A DNA stretch of 64,000 nt from Temnopleurus reevesii (GCA_036244855.1 BQKZ01000008.1:185255-249254); one strand, 5' to 3'; shown: positions 47,153 to 59,880, numbered from the stretch's first letter. Notes: a model not told the origin generated them from the letters alone. A program made the numbers and translations.

Positions 47153-47770
47153 TTAAAGGGAAACCAACCCCTGGAATTATCACGCTCTCATAGAATGAGG
47201 AATAACCAGATGAACAACATTGAAAATTTGAGCAAATTCGGACAACCCGTTCAAAAGTTACGTACATGTATTTTCAAAGTCACAGAGATATGACGATCCC
47301 TACCACTGATGGGGATCCGTCCAATCGGCAAATTCGACGGAATCTGTGACGTCATTTCGGACAACTCCTCATTCACTCTGTATACAAAACTTCACATTTT
47401 CTCCTTTTTTTCGAAAAAGGCAACAAAATGCCAATTTTCGGTTGGGGTATAGCATTTCTGTATATTGATTCTGCATGCATTTTGAGAAGATTCATGTTGC
47501 AATCTTACTCCAAATTAGACATTAATCCATTTTCAATATTCTTATGTACAAAGTGAATGAGGAGTTGTCCGACATGACGTCAGAGATTCCGTCGGTGTTG
47601 CCAATCGCGCGGATCCCCATGAGCGGCAGTGATCGTCAAAACTCTGTGATTTTGAAAATTCATAACTTTTGAACGGGTTATCGGAATTTGCTCAAATTTT
47701 CAGAGTTTGTTCATTTGATTTTTATACATTCAATGAGAGCACGATAATTCCAAAGTCGGTTTCCCTTTAA
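47153..47770. mobile_element. TTAA-flanked long-TIR element, GGGAAACCAAC family, long copy
   Basis: TTAA|AGGGAAACCAACCCCTGG ... CAAAGTCGGTTTCCCT|TTAA. Inverted arms extend about 230 bp inward: GGAATTATCACGCTCTCAT / ATGAGAGCACGATAATTCC, AAATTTGAGCAAATTC / GAATTTGCTCAAATTT, GATGGGGATCCGT / GCGGATCCCCATGAG, GACGTCATTTCGGACAACTC / GAGTTGTCCGACATGACGTC. The centre is AT-rich and non-coding. Confidence 0.85.
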
Positions 47771-50128
47771 TATTATGTTATTACATCTCTGTTAGCTGAT
47801 AAAGAAATGAGCATGATAGTTTGTACTTCCTACCATTGTGTAATGGAATTGAATCTCATAAGTCGAAGACCGCTTTCTCTCCATCTGAACCTTGTCCATG
47901 ACATCATTTCTTCAATTTGTTTAAAGAGTAAATCATTCTTCAGATACCATCTGTATTAATTAACTTCTCGGTAAGTATAGTATTTATACATCTATGTAAT
48001 AAGCAATTGAACAAGACTTTTATATGATTCATCAATAAAAAGGCATGCAGCTTTCCAGTTTAATGTTATCTCTATGTTCTTTGATTGGATTGAATAACAA
48101 AAACGTTTTCCTTTTGACCTCTTGCATTTTTTGGCATGCATAAAATCAAATAAGTAGGGAGAGAACCAATATTAATTGATATAAATTCCTTGCCGTATAG
48201 CAATAGTGTATCCTTAGGGTTTTCCAGAGCATTTACTAACACGAGAGTAAGCAACCTACAAGCCTTCCAAATCTGGTCACGATCCCATTATTTAGCCTCA
48301 CAGAGTTGCTGTCAAATGGGCTTGATGCTGGAGAAGAAAAATACTGCGAGTTGTATTTACTACTTAACCATTGATCATCATCAACGCAGCTCGTAATCAC
48401 ATTTACGATTTCTGCCTGTCAAACTCTGCAAAGCCTACATTTGGCCATGGGTGTTTTCACGCTACAGCCGACTTTTTCCCTCCTCTTATGGTCTGGAAAG
48501 GGCCTTCTAATCTTCATGATTGGAAGGCGTTGTATATACACTGGCGTTATTTTGTGTGCTCTTGGCGTGTTGTGATAATAGACGGATTTAGACAGATATG
48601 CAACCTTACCTGAATACCAATAGGTGGAAATAGGGTACTGCTTAGGAGTAACATCAGCAGAATAAGAGGAAATAGGTCACAGAGAATAATTCATGCAACT
48701 CTCATTATTCAAAGGTGATGACCTCTTTAAAGTAATTGTGCCACGTTTGTTTCTTATAGATTATGATTGTTTACAAAACAATGAATACGAATACACAATT
48801 TCATGAACATGCTTAAAAAATAATGTGACAATAGTCATCTACAGTGTATTATCCATGTTGATTATTGCTCAGCAATATACAGCTTATTTCTATAATCTAT
48901 TCTAAAATTTTACACTAGAAGAAGAATAACAAATGACATTGGTAATGACAGTCATAATAAAACATTTTTATTTGTGATAATGTCACTGAGGGTGAAAAAC
49001 CGTGTACATGAAGAACAAAAAGCATTCCCTCTGAGTTTACCTTTCCTATTTCCTCTAAGACAATCCTTATTCTTAATAATTATCTTTTGTTGAGAAACAT
49101 ATTGTCCTTGCATCATACAAGAAAAATCTTGCAAAAGATACAGTGAACATAAATGCCATGTCTTCTACACTGTCATCTACTTACACCATATTCCCAGGCC
49201 TTCAGGGCTTTGGGTTTGTTGCAGAGAGTGACAGCGCTTCCCTTTATAGAATTATTCCAGGGAAATATTCTATAAGTAGACTTGAGTCATGGAAGTTTAC
49301 CACTATCCTCGAGCGCTACTACAAGCAAAGTACATGTTCATGGTCAGACCACATTTACGTACATGTAGTTGCAATTTTCTACTCATCAATCAATTTGAGG
49401 ACATTATACTTTTACACAAAGTTTAACTCTTTGATGATAATAATGCTGCGTGCTGTATGTAAGCTATGAATTTTTTCAAAGTTCTAAATAAATAAAGAGA
49501 ACCGCTGAAACTGCGAAGTAAAATGAAGTGAAAAAGGAGTTTGAATTTTCGATCTTAGAAGAATCTTAATGTGAAAAAAATCAACAAGCTCCTCTTGATT
49601 CAAAGTCTAGTCATATTGATAAATGCACTTTTAAATAATGGAAGTTAAAGGCACTAATCACATTCTGGTTAAAATTTCAAAAAGTCTAATAATAATTTCT
49701 GCTGGTTATTTAAACCAGATTCTTGACACTTGAGATGAAAAAGGGTGTACTCTTTCGAGTCATAAGTCATCCTTTAAACTTGCAAATCTACAGGTATACT
49801 TACACTTTTTTATTTTTTTTTACTGCATATGGATAAACGACATATAAAAATCTCCAAGTAACTGTATTCTAAATTTAAGGTTATACAAAGCACACCATTT
49901 ATCAGCCATACCACTTCATTTCAACAGAAGACTGTGTCATTCCTAAAGCTCTTTAACCAATATTTTTTTTGGCAGCAGAATTCTACGCACTTTCAGCGAG
50001 TGGTCGATGAACAAGGTTTAATTTGACGTTGCCGCGAGAGGAGCTCACATCACTTTCACGCTACATTAACAACCATAACATGGGTATGACACAGATAAAC
50101 ACAAGACAAGCTCATATCAGGTGCACCC
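47771..50128. other. AT-rich sequence with nothing recognised
   Basis: Frames at 48190-48613 and 49143-49469 show no family similarity or codon bias. No repeat structure seen. Confidence 0.5.
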
Positions 50129-50858
50129 CTTGATGTACATGTACTGTACAGACAGCCTGTTAACCCATTCAGGACAGGAATAATTTTGCAACAAATTCAG
50201 TCACTATTCCTTTCCTAAATTGGCAACACTGACATTTCTAATTTTCTTTTGAAAAATAGTCCAATTAAATACAATGTTACCAGACAGAATCTTCATTCCC
50301 GAAAAGCATGTCAAAACGTTAAAGGTTGCCAATTTGCATAAAAGCTAAGGATTTTCAAATGTTTGAAATATTACTAATATAATGATTTGTGACAACTGTT
50401 GTGATTTTTTCATCTTACAAGAATCTCTGCGACAAAATGGTAAGATTTGATGAAGAATTTTTTCTCTTTCTTCTCTCGCATTTGGTATATTTCTTAGTGT
50501 CCTGCATCAAAAGTTATTGAACGAAAACACAGAATGTGTTCTATCATCTGACAGGGTTAAAATGTCAATGCAGTGATGCCAATTTTTACGGAATATAAAC
50601 GAGGATGGAAATCAAAATGTGAATAAGCAATCAGCTCAACAAAATGTTTTCTCATGAGAGAAAACATGATAACAAAACTGCGCTTTTCATTCCTGAAAAT
50701 ATATTTGGCTCAGCTGTCATATTTCAGAATGGATGGCATCTCTCTCGGTGTGGCAAGCGGGGAAATGCAGATACTCATTCAGACAGGTATTCTTTAATTT
50801 GCAAATTATAAGCCTTATGATTTGAAAAGATCAGATTTCAAAGAATACGTACCAAGAA
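50129..50858. repeat. Long direct repeat, first copy
   Basis: From CTTGATGTACATGTACTGTA onward this tracks 50983-51770 in order (GACAGCCTGTTAACCCATTC, TTACCAGACAGAATCTTCAT, AGGTTGCCAATTTGCATAAA, TTGGTATATTTCTTAGTG). Identity is very high in the first 300 bp and lower later. Confidence 0.85.
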
Positions 50859-50867
50859 ATAAGATGT

Positions 50868-50981
50868 TTTATAATAATAATAATAATATATAGCACTTAA
50901 ACACGCCATCTCTCTAGTCACCTATTCAGAGGCGCGAGACAAATTATCTAATATTATTACCCGGCCATAGCATAGCTGCCA
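50868..50981 (-). mobile_element. SINE fragment, minus strand, ending at the single N
   Basis: A (TAA)n tail at 50869-50889, then TAGCACTTAAACACGCCATC and, on the minus strand, GCTATGGCCGGGTAATAATA, which matches TATAGCCAGGGTAATAAT in the copy at 38130. It stops abruptly at N 50982. Confidence 0.65.
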
Positions 50982-50982
50982 N
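50982..50982. other. Single ambiguous base at a duplication junction
   Basis: One N, immediately followed by the first base of the second long repeat. Confidence 1.
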
Positions 50983-51770
50983 CTTGATGTACATGTACTG
51001 TACAGACAGCCTGTTAACCCATTCAGGACAGGAATTATTTCGCAACAAATTCAGTCACTATTCCTTTCCTAGATTGGCAACACCATTAAACAATTTCAAT
51101 TCTCTTTTGAAGAATAGTCCAATTAAATACAATGTTACCAGACAGAATCTTCATTCCCGAAAAGCATGTCAAAATGTTAAAGGTTGCCAATTTGCATAAA
51201 AGCTAAGGATTTTCAAATGTTTGAAATATTACCAATATAATGATTTGTGACAACTGTTGTGATTATTTCATCTTAAAAAGATCTCTGCAACAAAATGGTC
51301 AGATTTAGCGTAGAATTTTTTCTCTTTCTTCTCATGCATTTGGTATATTTCTTAGTGCCCTACATCAAAAGTTATTGAACCAAAACACAGAATGTGTTCT
51401 ATCGTTCTGAAAGGGTTAAAATATTAATGCAGAGATGCCAACTGTTACTGAATATAGATCAGGATAGAAATCAGAATGTGAAAAAACAAACCACTAAACC
51501 AAACATTTTCTTATGACAGAAAATATAAAAATAATACTTCTCTTTTTCCTCCTGTAAAATATAATTTGCTCAGCTGTCAAGCATATTCCAGGAATTGATG
51601 GCATCTCTTTTAATGCAGCGAACTAGGAAACACAGATAACCATTTGACCGACAATTTTTAATGTGCAAGTTGTATACCTTTTTTCATACCTGTTATAAAT
51701 ATTGATTCACTTGGCGTATATCTGACATTTTAAAAGATTATACTTCAAAGAATACACACTAAAAATTAAG
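50983..51770. repeat. Long direct repeat, second copy
   Basis: Starts with the same word as 50129. It keeps order with insertions in the distal half and ends near AAAGAATACACACTAAAAATTAAG, matching AAAGAATACGTACCAAGAAATAAG of the first copy. Confidence 0.85.
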
Positions 51771-54700
51771 AGAAGAGAAAACTCTTTGAATATATCAAAT
51801 CAATATGTCAAAGTTGTTGGATATCAGCATTGTAGTGTTTATCAAACATGTTGAGGGTATCGAGTTAGATTTTGGAAAATGTTGTCAATCATCAAATGCT
51901 CGATGATATTTTGGGATAACAGAGTTTTCAGTGTGTATCTGGTAATTTTAGATGTATTGATGAATCTAAGAGCACTGTGTGAGATGCTAGGTAAAGGTTG
52001 GCATGGCGGTTTTACACTTTATTTTAATGAATTCCCCATGAAGAGGTACCCCTCATCAAACCATATTCATGCCACGAATACAGAGATGCCAACTGCTCCA
52101 GAATATGCATACGGTCAAAGACAAAGTGTGAATAATGCAACAGCTGGAGAAAAGTGAGAACAAACATAACAATAATCGTTCTCTCAACAGTTCATCCGTA
52201 ATCAAAAGCCTTGAATTCATATGACATTGATACACCTCATGCATATTCCGGAACGGTTTTTCCGTCTCTGCAAACAAGTGGCAAACATTAATGTGACTTG
52301 GGTATCTGATATGCCATCGATGCATAGAGAAGAGACATTTGGGATCTGAAATGCACATGACTTTGCATGTTGATTAGTATTGAGAGTAACTACTTGCGCA
52401 TATTATCAAACGCTACTCATCGGCCTTAGAGTAGGTTACTGATTTTAAAGGAAACAAAAGCATTACAGATGGAGGAGTATATTTACTTCATTTACCAATG
52501 AGCTAATGGGTATATGCAAATTAACCCCTGTTATCAAACATTCCCCACATTTTATTATTGAATTAATCTAAACATGATCCAATGCAGTTCAATTAAGTCA
52601 TAATCATTTGCTTCCTGTACATTACATGTATCTTCCACATCCACATCCTCCCTTCCGCATCTTATCTACATTAGATATGAAAGTATTCCATCTCCGGAGT
52701 AGAGTTTCCCCCTATCTGTTTTCCATAAACGCTTTTTTTGCACAAATACATATTGACCCTGAATCAGTGTATTTTTATGGGAGTCTATGTAAATATCAAT
52801 GTTACAGTATATCTTTTATCTTGAGATAATGAGTCAATGATTGTTCAATTATTTTCCTGATTCACCACATGAACAATTGCATGAGCTATGTTTTCACTAT
52901 CACCCGACAGAAAGACCAGGAAAACACAATCTTTTCTGGAACTTTTAAAAAATCTCATTCATATTGCTTTTTCTAGATGAATTGTATCTAATAACAGGGA
53001 TATACATGTACAATGGATTGCAAGGTCCCCCACCAAAAATATAAACATTTATACAGCTCAAATGTATTTTAAATTCAGATGATGAATTTTTAATTATTCG
53101 TTTTCATACAGAACATATTTTCTTCTTTAATTGCATTATTTTCAACAAAGATAATAATAACTTTGCTTTGCTCTCTAAATGTTAATTTTCTGAAACAGAC
53201 TGAAAAGGTGAACAAGAGCAAACTGGTTTTGCCTTTTTTCTAATCATTAAATACAATTTCTTTTTATAATCACAAAGTATGTTGACCTTGTCAACATTCA
53301 TATTCTCATTCCATGTGACCTTTCTTCGTTCCCCAAAACACTATCAATAATTTAGGAGATATTCCATCTTCTCAGCTTCATGAATAATTCATGTCATTAT
53401 CCAAGCATGCGGCTGATGAATTGAAAGCAGAGCTACCTCCGCATAAATTAATAACTTGGGCAAACATAGCAGAACGTTAAACATGATACCCTGTATAGCC
53501 ATGTCGTACAATGTGATCTCATCTAATATGACATTGGTGCTGTTATTTTTTAATCAATAATAATGAATAACTATGATTGAGTAGCAGCTGTGTTGTAGTG
53601 TATACTTAGGTTACAGGAGCTCTACTTTGGGGAAATAAGGCATCCGGCCATGTGCGTATTATTACAAATTTTCAAAAAGCAAATAGATAAATAATTATTT
53701 ATCAGTCCTATTTAATCCCTTTTTACGAATAAATCTGTGACATACCATCAGTGCAGTTAATAAAGAATGGCATGCTGATTGGTGTAGAAAGTGTGTAAAT
53801 CAGCTCTCCTCTCCAAAAATTATGATCTTTATTTATTCTTTATTCATGGTATAAAAAGTATGCAAAAGGCTAAATTACATACAGCTTACAAAATATGTTC
53901 ATGCAAAAGTCATGCATTTGCAATTACAAAGCTACAAAAATGGTTTGCAAATATACACAAATCAATAATAATTCCAGTATGTAAACTCTAATGTTAACTC
54001 CGCAGAGATATCAATATGGAAAATCTAATTTTGATTCCAGTGAAAAGGGTAAAAGAAAGACAAATATCTAGTTCTCATACAAAAGAGGCCTATATAGGAC
54101 GGGAATATTTAGATGTCAACCTTCTTTCTCTGTCAGAGATTCACCCTCCATCTAGATTCCCTGACCATCAAATTAACTCCTCAGATTTAATGGACGATGG
54201 AACATCTCTGGAAAATGTCAAGTGGCAGACATTTTCAACAAGCTTTAATTAAGGAAACTTGACTTTTCTAGAAGCACTGATACTGAACTTAGTTTGAGCA
54301 GTTTGATTTAATTTTGGTGATCAGTCTGATAAAAGCCATGTTTTGTTCTTATTTTTAATCTAGGAGCCAAGATATTCCTTGTTAAAACCAAGAAATTAAT
54401 ATATTAGTAATTGTGAATAATGCTTAGATGGATAAATGTACACAAAAATGATCTTAATATTATTACATCAAAGTTCAGCATTTCAACACCAAAATAAGAA
54501 CTCTATGATGTGCAAACTATATCACTAAAGTATACGTTGATAAGGCATACTTACAATCAGAATATAATTTACAAGCTTTTTTAATTTACTTAGTAATGAT
54601 GCTAGTGCCCTCATTTCTTATCACTACCAAATATTATAATAATATGCGATATGTTATTATCACCTCTTAACATGCTACATCAAGTAACCCTATAGACTGC

Positions 54701-54822
54701 AAGTTTTTTTTTTAATTATGAAAAGTGTGCTCAACTTGTCAACCAGAGTCGACAGAAGCGAGTCAGCGCAGTTGACTGCAGTCGACAAAAGCAAGAAAAG
54801 AGTTAAATCTACCTCAAGTTGG
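51771..54822. other. AT-rich sequence with a relic of the long repeat near 52080
   Basis: AGAGATGCCAACTGCTCCAG + AATATG ... AAAGTGTGAATAATGCAACAGCTGG (52081-52150) resembles a segment inside both long repeats (50575, 51430) and 58600. Otherwise nothing recognised. Confidence 0.45.
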
Positions 54823-54824
54823 TT

Positions 54825-55057
54825 GCATTACCCATACCTGCCAACCTTTCAAATTGAAAAATCTTACTCTTGGATAACAAAAATCTTATTCTACATGCAA
54901 AAATAAGGAAAAAATCTTACTCTCAATCAAATTTAAGAGAACACTATGCTGTTATCATTTTCTAAATTTTTGTGAAAAAATCTTATTTTGCTGTTTTTAC
55001 CACCAAAAATCTTACTGAATAAGATAAAATCTTACTGGTTGGCAGGTATGCATTACC
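54825..55057. mobile_element. hAT-like MITE with 8-bp target duplication
   Basis: GCATTACC flanks both ends (54825-54832, 55050-55057). The element 54833-55049 has inverted ends CATACCTGCCAACC / GGTTGGCAGGTAT. Its interior repeats AAAATCTTACT/AAAATCTTATT words. An 8-bp duplication is characteristic of hAT elements. No transposase. Confidence 0.8.
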
Positions 55058-56725
55058 TAACATTCTAGGAGTGTAAAGGTTACTAGCAACACTAAAATCA
55101 CTCTTAACACCATCACACTTCAGTGCAAACACAATATAGCTTAATCTAATTGAATAAATTGCACAAATGGAATCTGCTCTGTTCATGCATGCTTGTGTCT
55201 GTGAAAATGGCTTCAGCTAGCTATAGATGGAGCATCAATGAGCTTTTATAAATTTTAGGCATGAATGAAAGAGTGGTGACATACACAAAATGTTTTCATA
55301 AATGACTACATATTGCAGACAAGGATGATTTTAATAATAATTCACTGCTTTATCTCACAAAACAAAAATATATTTGGCATGTAGCCAACTTTGCACTTGT
55401 ACAGAGGGGAAAATGTTCCTAAAAAAAGAGAAATAAGGGCTCAGCTTCTCCCGCTCATGAGCTCACCAGCCCCCCCCCCAAAAAAAAAAAAGGTCCTCAT
55501 ATTTCTTTTTTATCATTTCCCCTTTTATTCTTGTCCTTCTCCCAAATTTTGCATGAGGTGCCTGTCCCCTCTAACTGTGTTCACTGTGCTCTTACAGTGA
55601 CATTAATTTCTATAATTATGCAACACATTTTTTAAATATTTACGTTATATTTGCTGACACAGAAATCTTTTATAGTACTAAGGCAGGACACATTATTCAT
55701 TACTAAATCACTAAAATACACTAAAACTTGTAAAAAAACAAGCTGTAGTTTCCTATCAACTCTGCTAAAAAAATGCAGAAAAAGAAGCCATGTACAGCAA
55801 TGACCTGCCCCTAGAATAGCATGCACATTTGATTCCAAACATTCTAGCCAATAATAATGAAAGAAAGCACCTCTTAATGAAGAAGTCGACCTGGCTTGTG
55901 TAGAAAGCAAAGGCGCTGCGATAAAGCAATCAGAATTCTCGTCGTTTGACATAGATGAATAAAGACAGATCACTGGCTTTACACTAATGTTCTCATCCAA
56001 TGCTGATAAGGGGGCACACTGCATTACCGAGCAGGGTTTGTAAAGGCCCTGGCACATGGTTTTGGAAATGTGGCAAAAATTGTTTACAATTCTAATACAA
56101 TAAAGTTCAGCTACTTGACGAACCTGTGTTCAGCGTATAGCCAGAAGACACACAATATACACAACTTTTTATTGCTGGAAACACAATGCAATTCAAAACA
56201 TTTTGCTTACCTGTTAATATCACTATCACGCCGAGGACAATTGAATCACATTGATTAATTTTTATACGGAAAGCAAAATTTGAGTAAAATCATTTCTTGT
56301 GAACATCAATATATCACTTATTGGTTCTACTATATAGCAGTTTGGAAATTTGCCACACCAATGCTCTTTTAAATAATTCATGATATGTTCATTATTGGAG
56401 GGTGACATAGTTGGTAATGATAGGGGAAACAGGTAGACTGAGTGTAGGGATGAACCAAAACATACATATAATCTGTGTGATTAGCAAACAAGACAGTTTT
56501 GATATAGAGCACAGAACAATATTTGGGAGAAAATGCTGGGTATGTATGGCTTTGTGTGACTGGGTTTTAAGCATAAGGAAAAGCAACATACACATGTAGA
56601 GCTCTGAAAACACTGTTGATCATGTGATGGGGAATTGATATTCTGTGCACAATTCACTGAGAATCATTTGCGGAAATCGAAAATAATGCAAATAGGGAGG
56701 GAAAATTGATGTATATGTCGTGAGA
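55058..56725. other. AT-rich sequence with nothing recognised
   Basis: A C11-A11 run sits near 55469-55490. The 141-codon minus frame at 55632-56057 shows no domain, signal or splice support. Confidence 0.5.
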
Positions 56726-57410
56726 TTTAGAGATTATTAATGTAAAGAGAGAAAGAGATATAGAGATGATACAGGAAATGAGAGGGAGATTCAACTTTTT
56801 GGGAGAGAGAAACGTAACGAGGTAGAGAGGAGGCATAAAAAAAGAAGAAATGTATGAGAAAGGAAAGAAGAAGGTTGAAACATTGCAAAAATGGAGAATG
56901 AGAAAAGCTAAAGAGCAAGACATTTACAAAAGGAGACAGCAAGCGAGAGAGCGAGGTAAACAGCTTGCAGGAAGGATGAGACAGAAATGTAAATACACAT
57001 GGATTTGAAAGACAGGAACTTAAAAAAAGGAAAAAGACAGAAAGAGAAAAGAAGTTAAGATAAAGAGGAAGGAGGAGAGTTTGAAAAAATAGAGAGGGCA
57101 TGGTGAAGAAGATATGTGGAAGACCAAGAAATGATAATTAAAAGGAAATGATACAGGAGAGGAGGGTGATGAAAAAGAAGAGAGCCGGGTAGAGTAGGAG
57201 AGAGGGGGTAGAGTAGGAGAGAGAGGGAGAAAGAGAGAAAGAGAGGGAGAGTACAAGAGAGATAAATAAAAGAAGAGAGTGGGAAAGAGTGATAGGAAGA
57301 GAGAGAGAGAGAGAGAAAGAGAGATAGATAAAAGAAGAGAGTGGGATGAAGAGAGAGGATAAAGGGATAGAAAGATACATAGATAGAAAGGTACAGAGAA
57401 GGGGGAGACT
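56726..57410. repeat. Long GA-rich purine tract
   Basis: GAGAGA, GGGAGAGAG and AAAGAGAG units dominate the plus strand for nearly 700 bp, including GATAGATAAAAGAAGAGAGT twice (57265 and 57325). The minus-strand frames (up to 186 codons of Leu/Ser/Phe/Pro) are its translations. Confidence 0.85.
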
Positions 57411-57728
57411 GACAAGAACATTACCGACAGCGCTACAAATCCATCACAGAGACAGATGCAAAGAATCATTGGAGACAAATGAAAAAGCTTGGGGGCAGAT
57501 GTTTGATGCGCTAAAACAAAAATAATGAGTATTGACAAGGACCGTGCCTGGAGGCGCAAAATAGGCTGTCGCCTGTGCATTATTCATAACTGATATGTAA
57601 TGAGATAGCATAGTGGGGGATGATAGTCGTCTGGCTTACGCACCCCATTCACATTTACTCTTCATTTAGCCAGCATTTGATAATAATAGTAAAGAACAGC
57701 TTTTAAATAGCACTAATCAACTCTTCAT

Positions 57729-57770
57729 GAGAATTCACAATTGCAGCATGAGAATCCACAATTGCAGCAT
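57729..57770. repeat. 21-bp tandem repeat, two units
   Basis: GAGAATTCACAATTGCAGCAT is followed directly by the same unit with one change (GAGAATCCACAATTGCAGCAT). Confidence 0.85.
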
Positions 57771-58070
57771 TATTATTCTGGCTTTAGCAGTGCAGCTATC
57801 AGGCACAAAAGCTTTTTCAAGGAATAAATTCCTACAACGTACCCTTTAAACGTGGAAAATTTCTTGCTGAAGGAAATTCATGTGGTATAGCGCCACCTTG
57901 TGACAATAAATGAACAGGTTCACAGATATGGACACCGAATGAAACGTTGTGTATTTCGGACTTTTATTTGTTTGTCTGTCAGAACGGGTTAAGACATGAC
58001 AATTCACGCCATGGGTGGGATTCGAACCTACAACGCTCTGGTTGAAAGGTGAGAGTCAGAACGACTACAA
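57771..58070 (-). mobile_element. tRNA-derived SINE, minus strand
   Basis: On the minus strand: GAGCGTTGTAGGTTCGAATC + CCACCC (B-box head), TTCCTTCAGCAAGAAATTTT, GTAGGAATTTATTCCTTG and CTGCTAAAGCCAGAATAATA. This is the same order as the copy at 38130-38430, with about 100 bp of different sequence after the head. The ATT tail is reduced. Confidence 0.75.
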
Positions 58071-58184
58071 TGAGAAATACAAAACTGTTAAGGCACTCAT
58101 ACTGTTTTCCTGTCAATTTTTATCGTCCTGAACTACCAATATAGCTAGGAAAAACATTTGGCGTGTATCTGGCCGTTCACTGTT

Positions 58185-58245
58185 CAGGCATGAAGTGAGG
58201 CAGGACGTACGAGGCAGGCAGGACGTACGAGGCAGACAGTACATC
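58185..58245. repeat. GAGGCAGGACGTAC tandem repeat
   Basis: GAGGCAGGACGTAC, GAGGCAGGCAGGACGTAC and GAGGCAGACAGTAC lie in tandem. Confidence 0.8.
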
Positions 58246-59398
58246 AAACATTAGGGGTGATTGGTCTCACACATGCAGGCTTTCCTTAGTCTGCAAGAAC
58301 AGACCCTTGGGTTTCGTTGTGCACAAACACAGAGAGTGATACAGGGTATACACTGTGTGTCTCATTGTGTGTCTCGTGCTCTCCCCTAGACTGAGGATAG
58401 AGCAATGCTGTATGTGTGTGATGTAGTCACACAGCGCATGCCCTGTATCATGCTGTGCACACTCACATATCCGAAAGTCTCGGGTTTGTGCTTTCAAACT
58501 AGGCTTTCCTATGGATCTTTTTGAGATGAAGTTATTGATGCTCTGTCTCTGTTGGTATTTATCTTGCCCATTCACTGGTCATGGTTCGTAGGAGATATGC
58601 CAACCATTCCAGAATATACATGAAGATAAAAGCCAACATGAATCACCGAACAGCTGAACCTAATATCTTCTCATTGAAATATATTTTGCCCTGGAATAAG
58701 TCCTAAGGATGCTTAATTCGATTGTCAAAAATAACTTGATAGCATTTAAGAACTTTCACTATCATCATACTTGCATTGCTGGTTTTTCCATCAAGCCGAG
58801 TATAGATATGGCAGAGAGTTTGATTTAAGAATTTTTTAAATTGAACCATGCTGATGTTACACAACGTCTTTAACGTGGCTAATGTCTTTAGATGTTCATC
58901 CATCATTACTCCGATATAATTTTTTAGCGTTACAATTTGCCCCAAAATTTCAGTTTGAGCTCCATTCAATTCTGTGCACATACAGTTCCTGTAATAATAC
59001 ATAGAACAAATTAAAATATCTGCCATTGCTATTTTCTATGCGCACACAATCTATATCAATGTCCAAGAGACAGGCATTCAATAAAGAGAGACTGGTTTAG
59101 AGATCGGACCCTAAAATCAATGGGACCTTTTTCAAAACAATGGACGTCATTTTCCACTTCATTAGACCCCCACTACCTTGATCATATCAGACTTTTCGAT
59201 TGCGGGTTGATCTACAACTTTAGCCACTAATGTAGTCTGTGAGCACAGACTCAATATAATATACATGTATTTTATCAAGATTAGCCTATGAGTAAATGCC
59301 TCTGAAAGGAAGATTAGTGTAAAAGCCAATATTTTAAAATACATATGAATTTTAGCAAATTCAATGACTTTCAGACTTTTTCACACATTGGCAAGGTG
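58246..59398. other. AT-rich sequence with a repeat relic at 58590 and an unassigned 107-codon frame
   Basis: GATATGCCAACCATTCCAGA + ATATAC ... GAACAGCTGAACC (58593-58665) belongs to the dispersed motif also present near 50575, 51430 and 52081. The minus frame 58703-59026 contains NYIGVMMDEHL, faintly like the YLGVxxD block of reverse transcriptases, but the rest does not support it. Confidence 0.4.
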
Positions 59399-59880
59399 TA
59401 CATTATTTTCACTTTTTGAAAGATTAATGTACACAAGTCTATAGGGATTCTAATGAGTACAAATTGAAGCGAATTTATGGTCACAAAAAAATTCGCAAAA
59501 ATAAGACCCCAGCAAAAATTTCAGCTATTACAGAATACAGCTACTGTCAGTTCTGGCAGCATCTGAAAGTAGAGCATGTATAGTCTTTCACTCCAGACCA
59601 AGTCATTCGTCATTCAGACTGGAGGGCATCAGTAAATATACTGCCTAGGAGGGTCTACTCCTTTTGAACATAATCATACATGATTTGACACAAGAAAAGC
59701 TTTCGGTGCATTCACTATGATTAATTATTTGAATTGACCTGCTATCTCCACCTTTATACTGTGTAAGCTGAAATACATGTATTCGCAAATTTCGCAGTCT
59801 TGGCCTTGCGAATATTTCCACTCTGTATGATACACATTCATACGTGTACAAACACTGTCAAAAACGTGAAAATAACGGTA
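59399..59880. mobile_element. TA-flanked MITE with TTATTTTCAC arms
   Basis: TACATTATTTTCACTTTTTG on the left pairs with CAAAAACGTGAAAATAACGG + TA on the right. The interior holds TTCGCAAA / GCGAAT words like those in 22401-22873, so the two may be related. Confidence 0.65.

Noticed and set aside
55632..56057. 141-codon minus frame
   Set aside because: Longest ordinary frame in the region but with no recognisable domain, no codon bias and no splice signals; consistent with chance in 64 kb.
57020..57580. 186-codon minus frame, Leu/Ser/Phe-rich, looks like membrane protein
   Set aside because: It is the translation of the GA-rich tract; hydrophobicity comes from TCTCTC repeats.
58703..59026. 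107-codon minus frame with NYIGVMMDEHL, reminiscent of a reverse-transcriptase block
   Set aside because: Only one short block is similar; the following residues do not fit and no neighbouring RT motifs are present.
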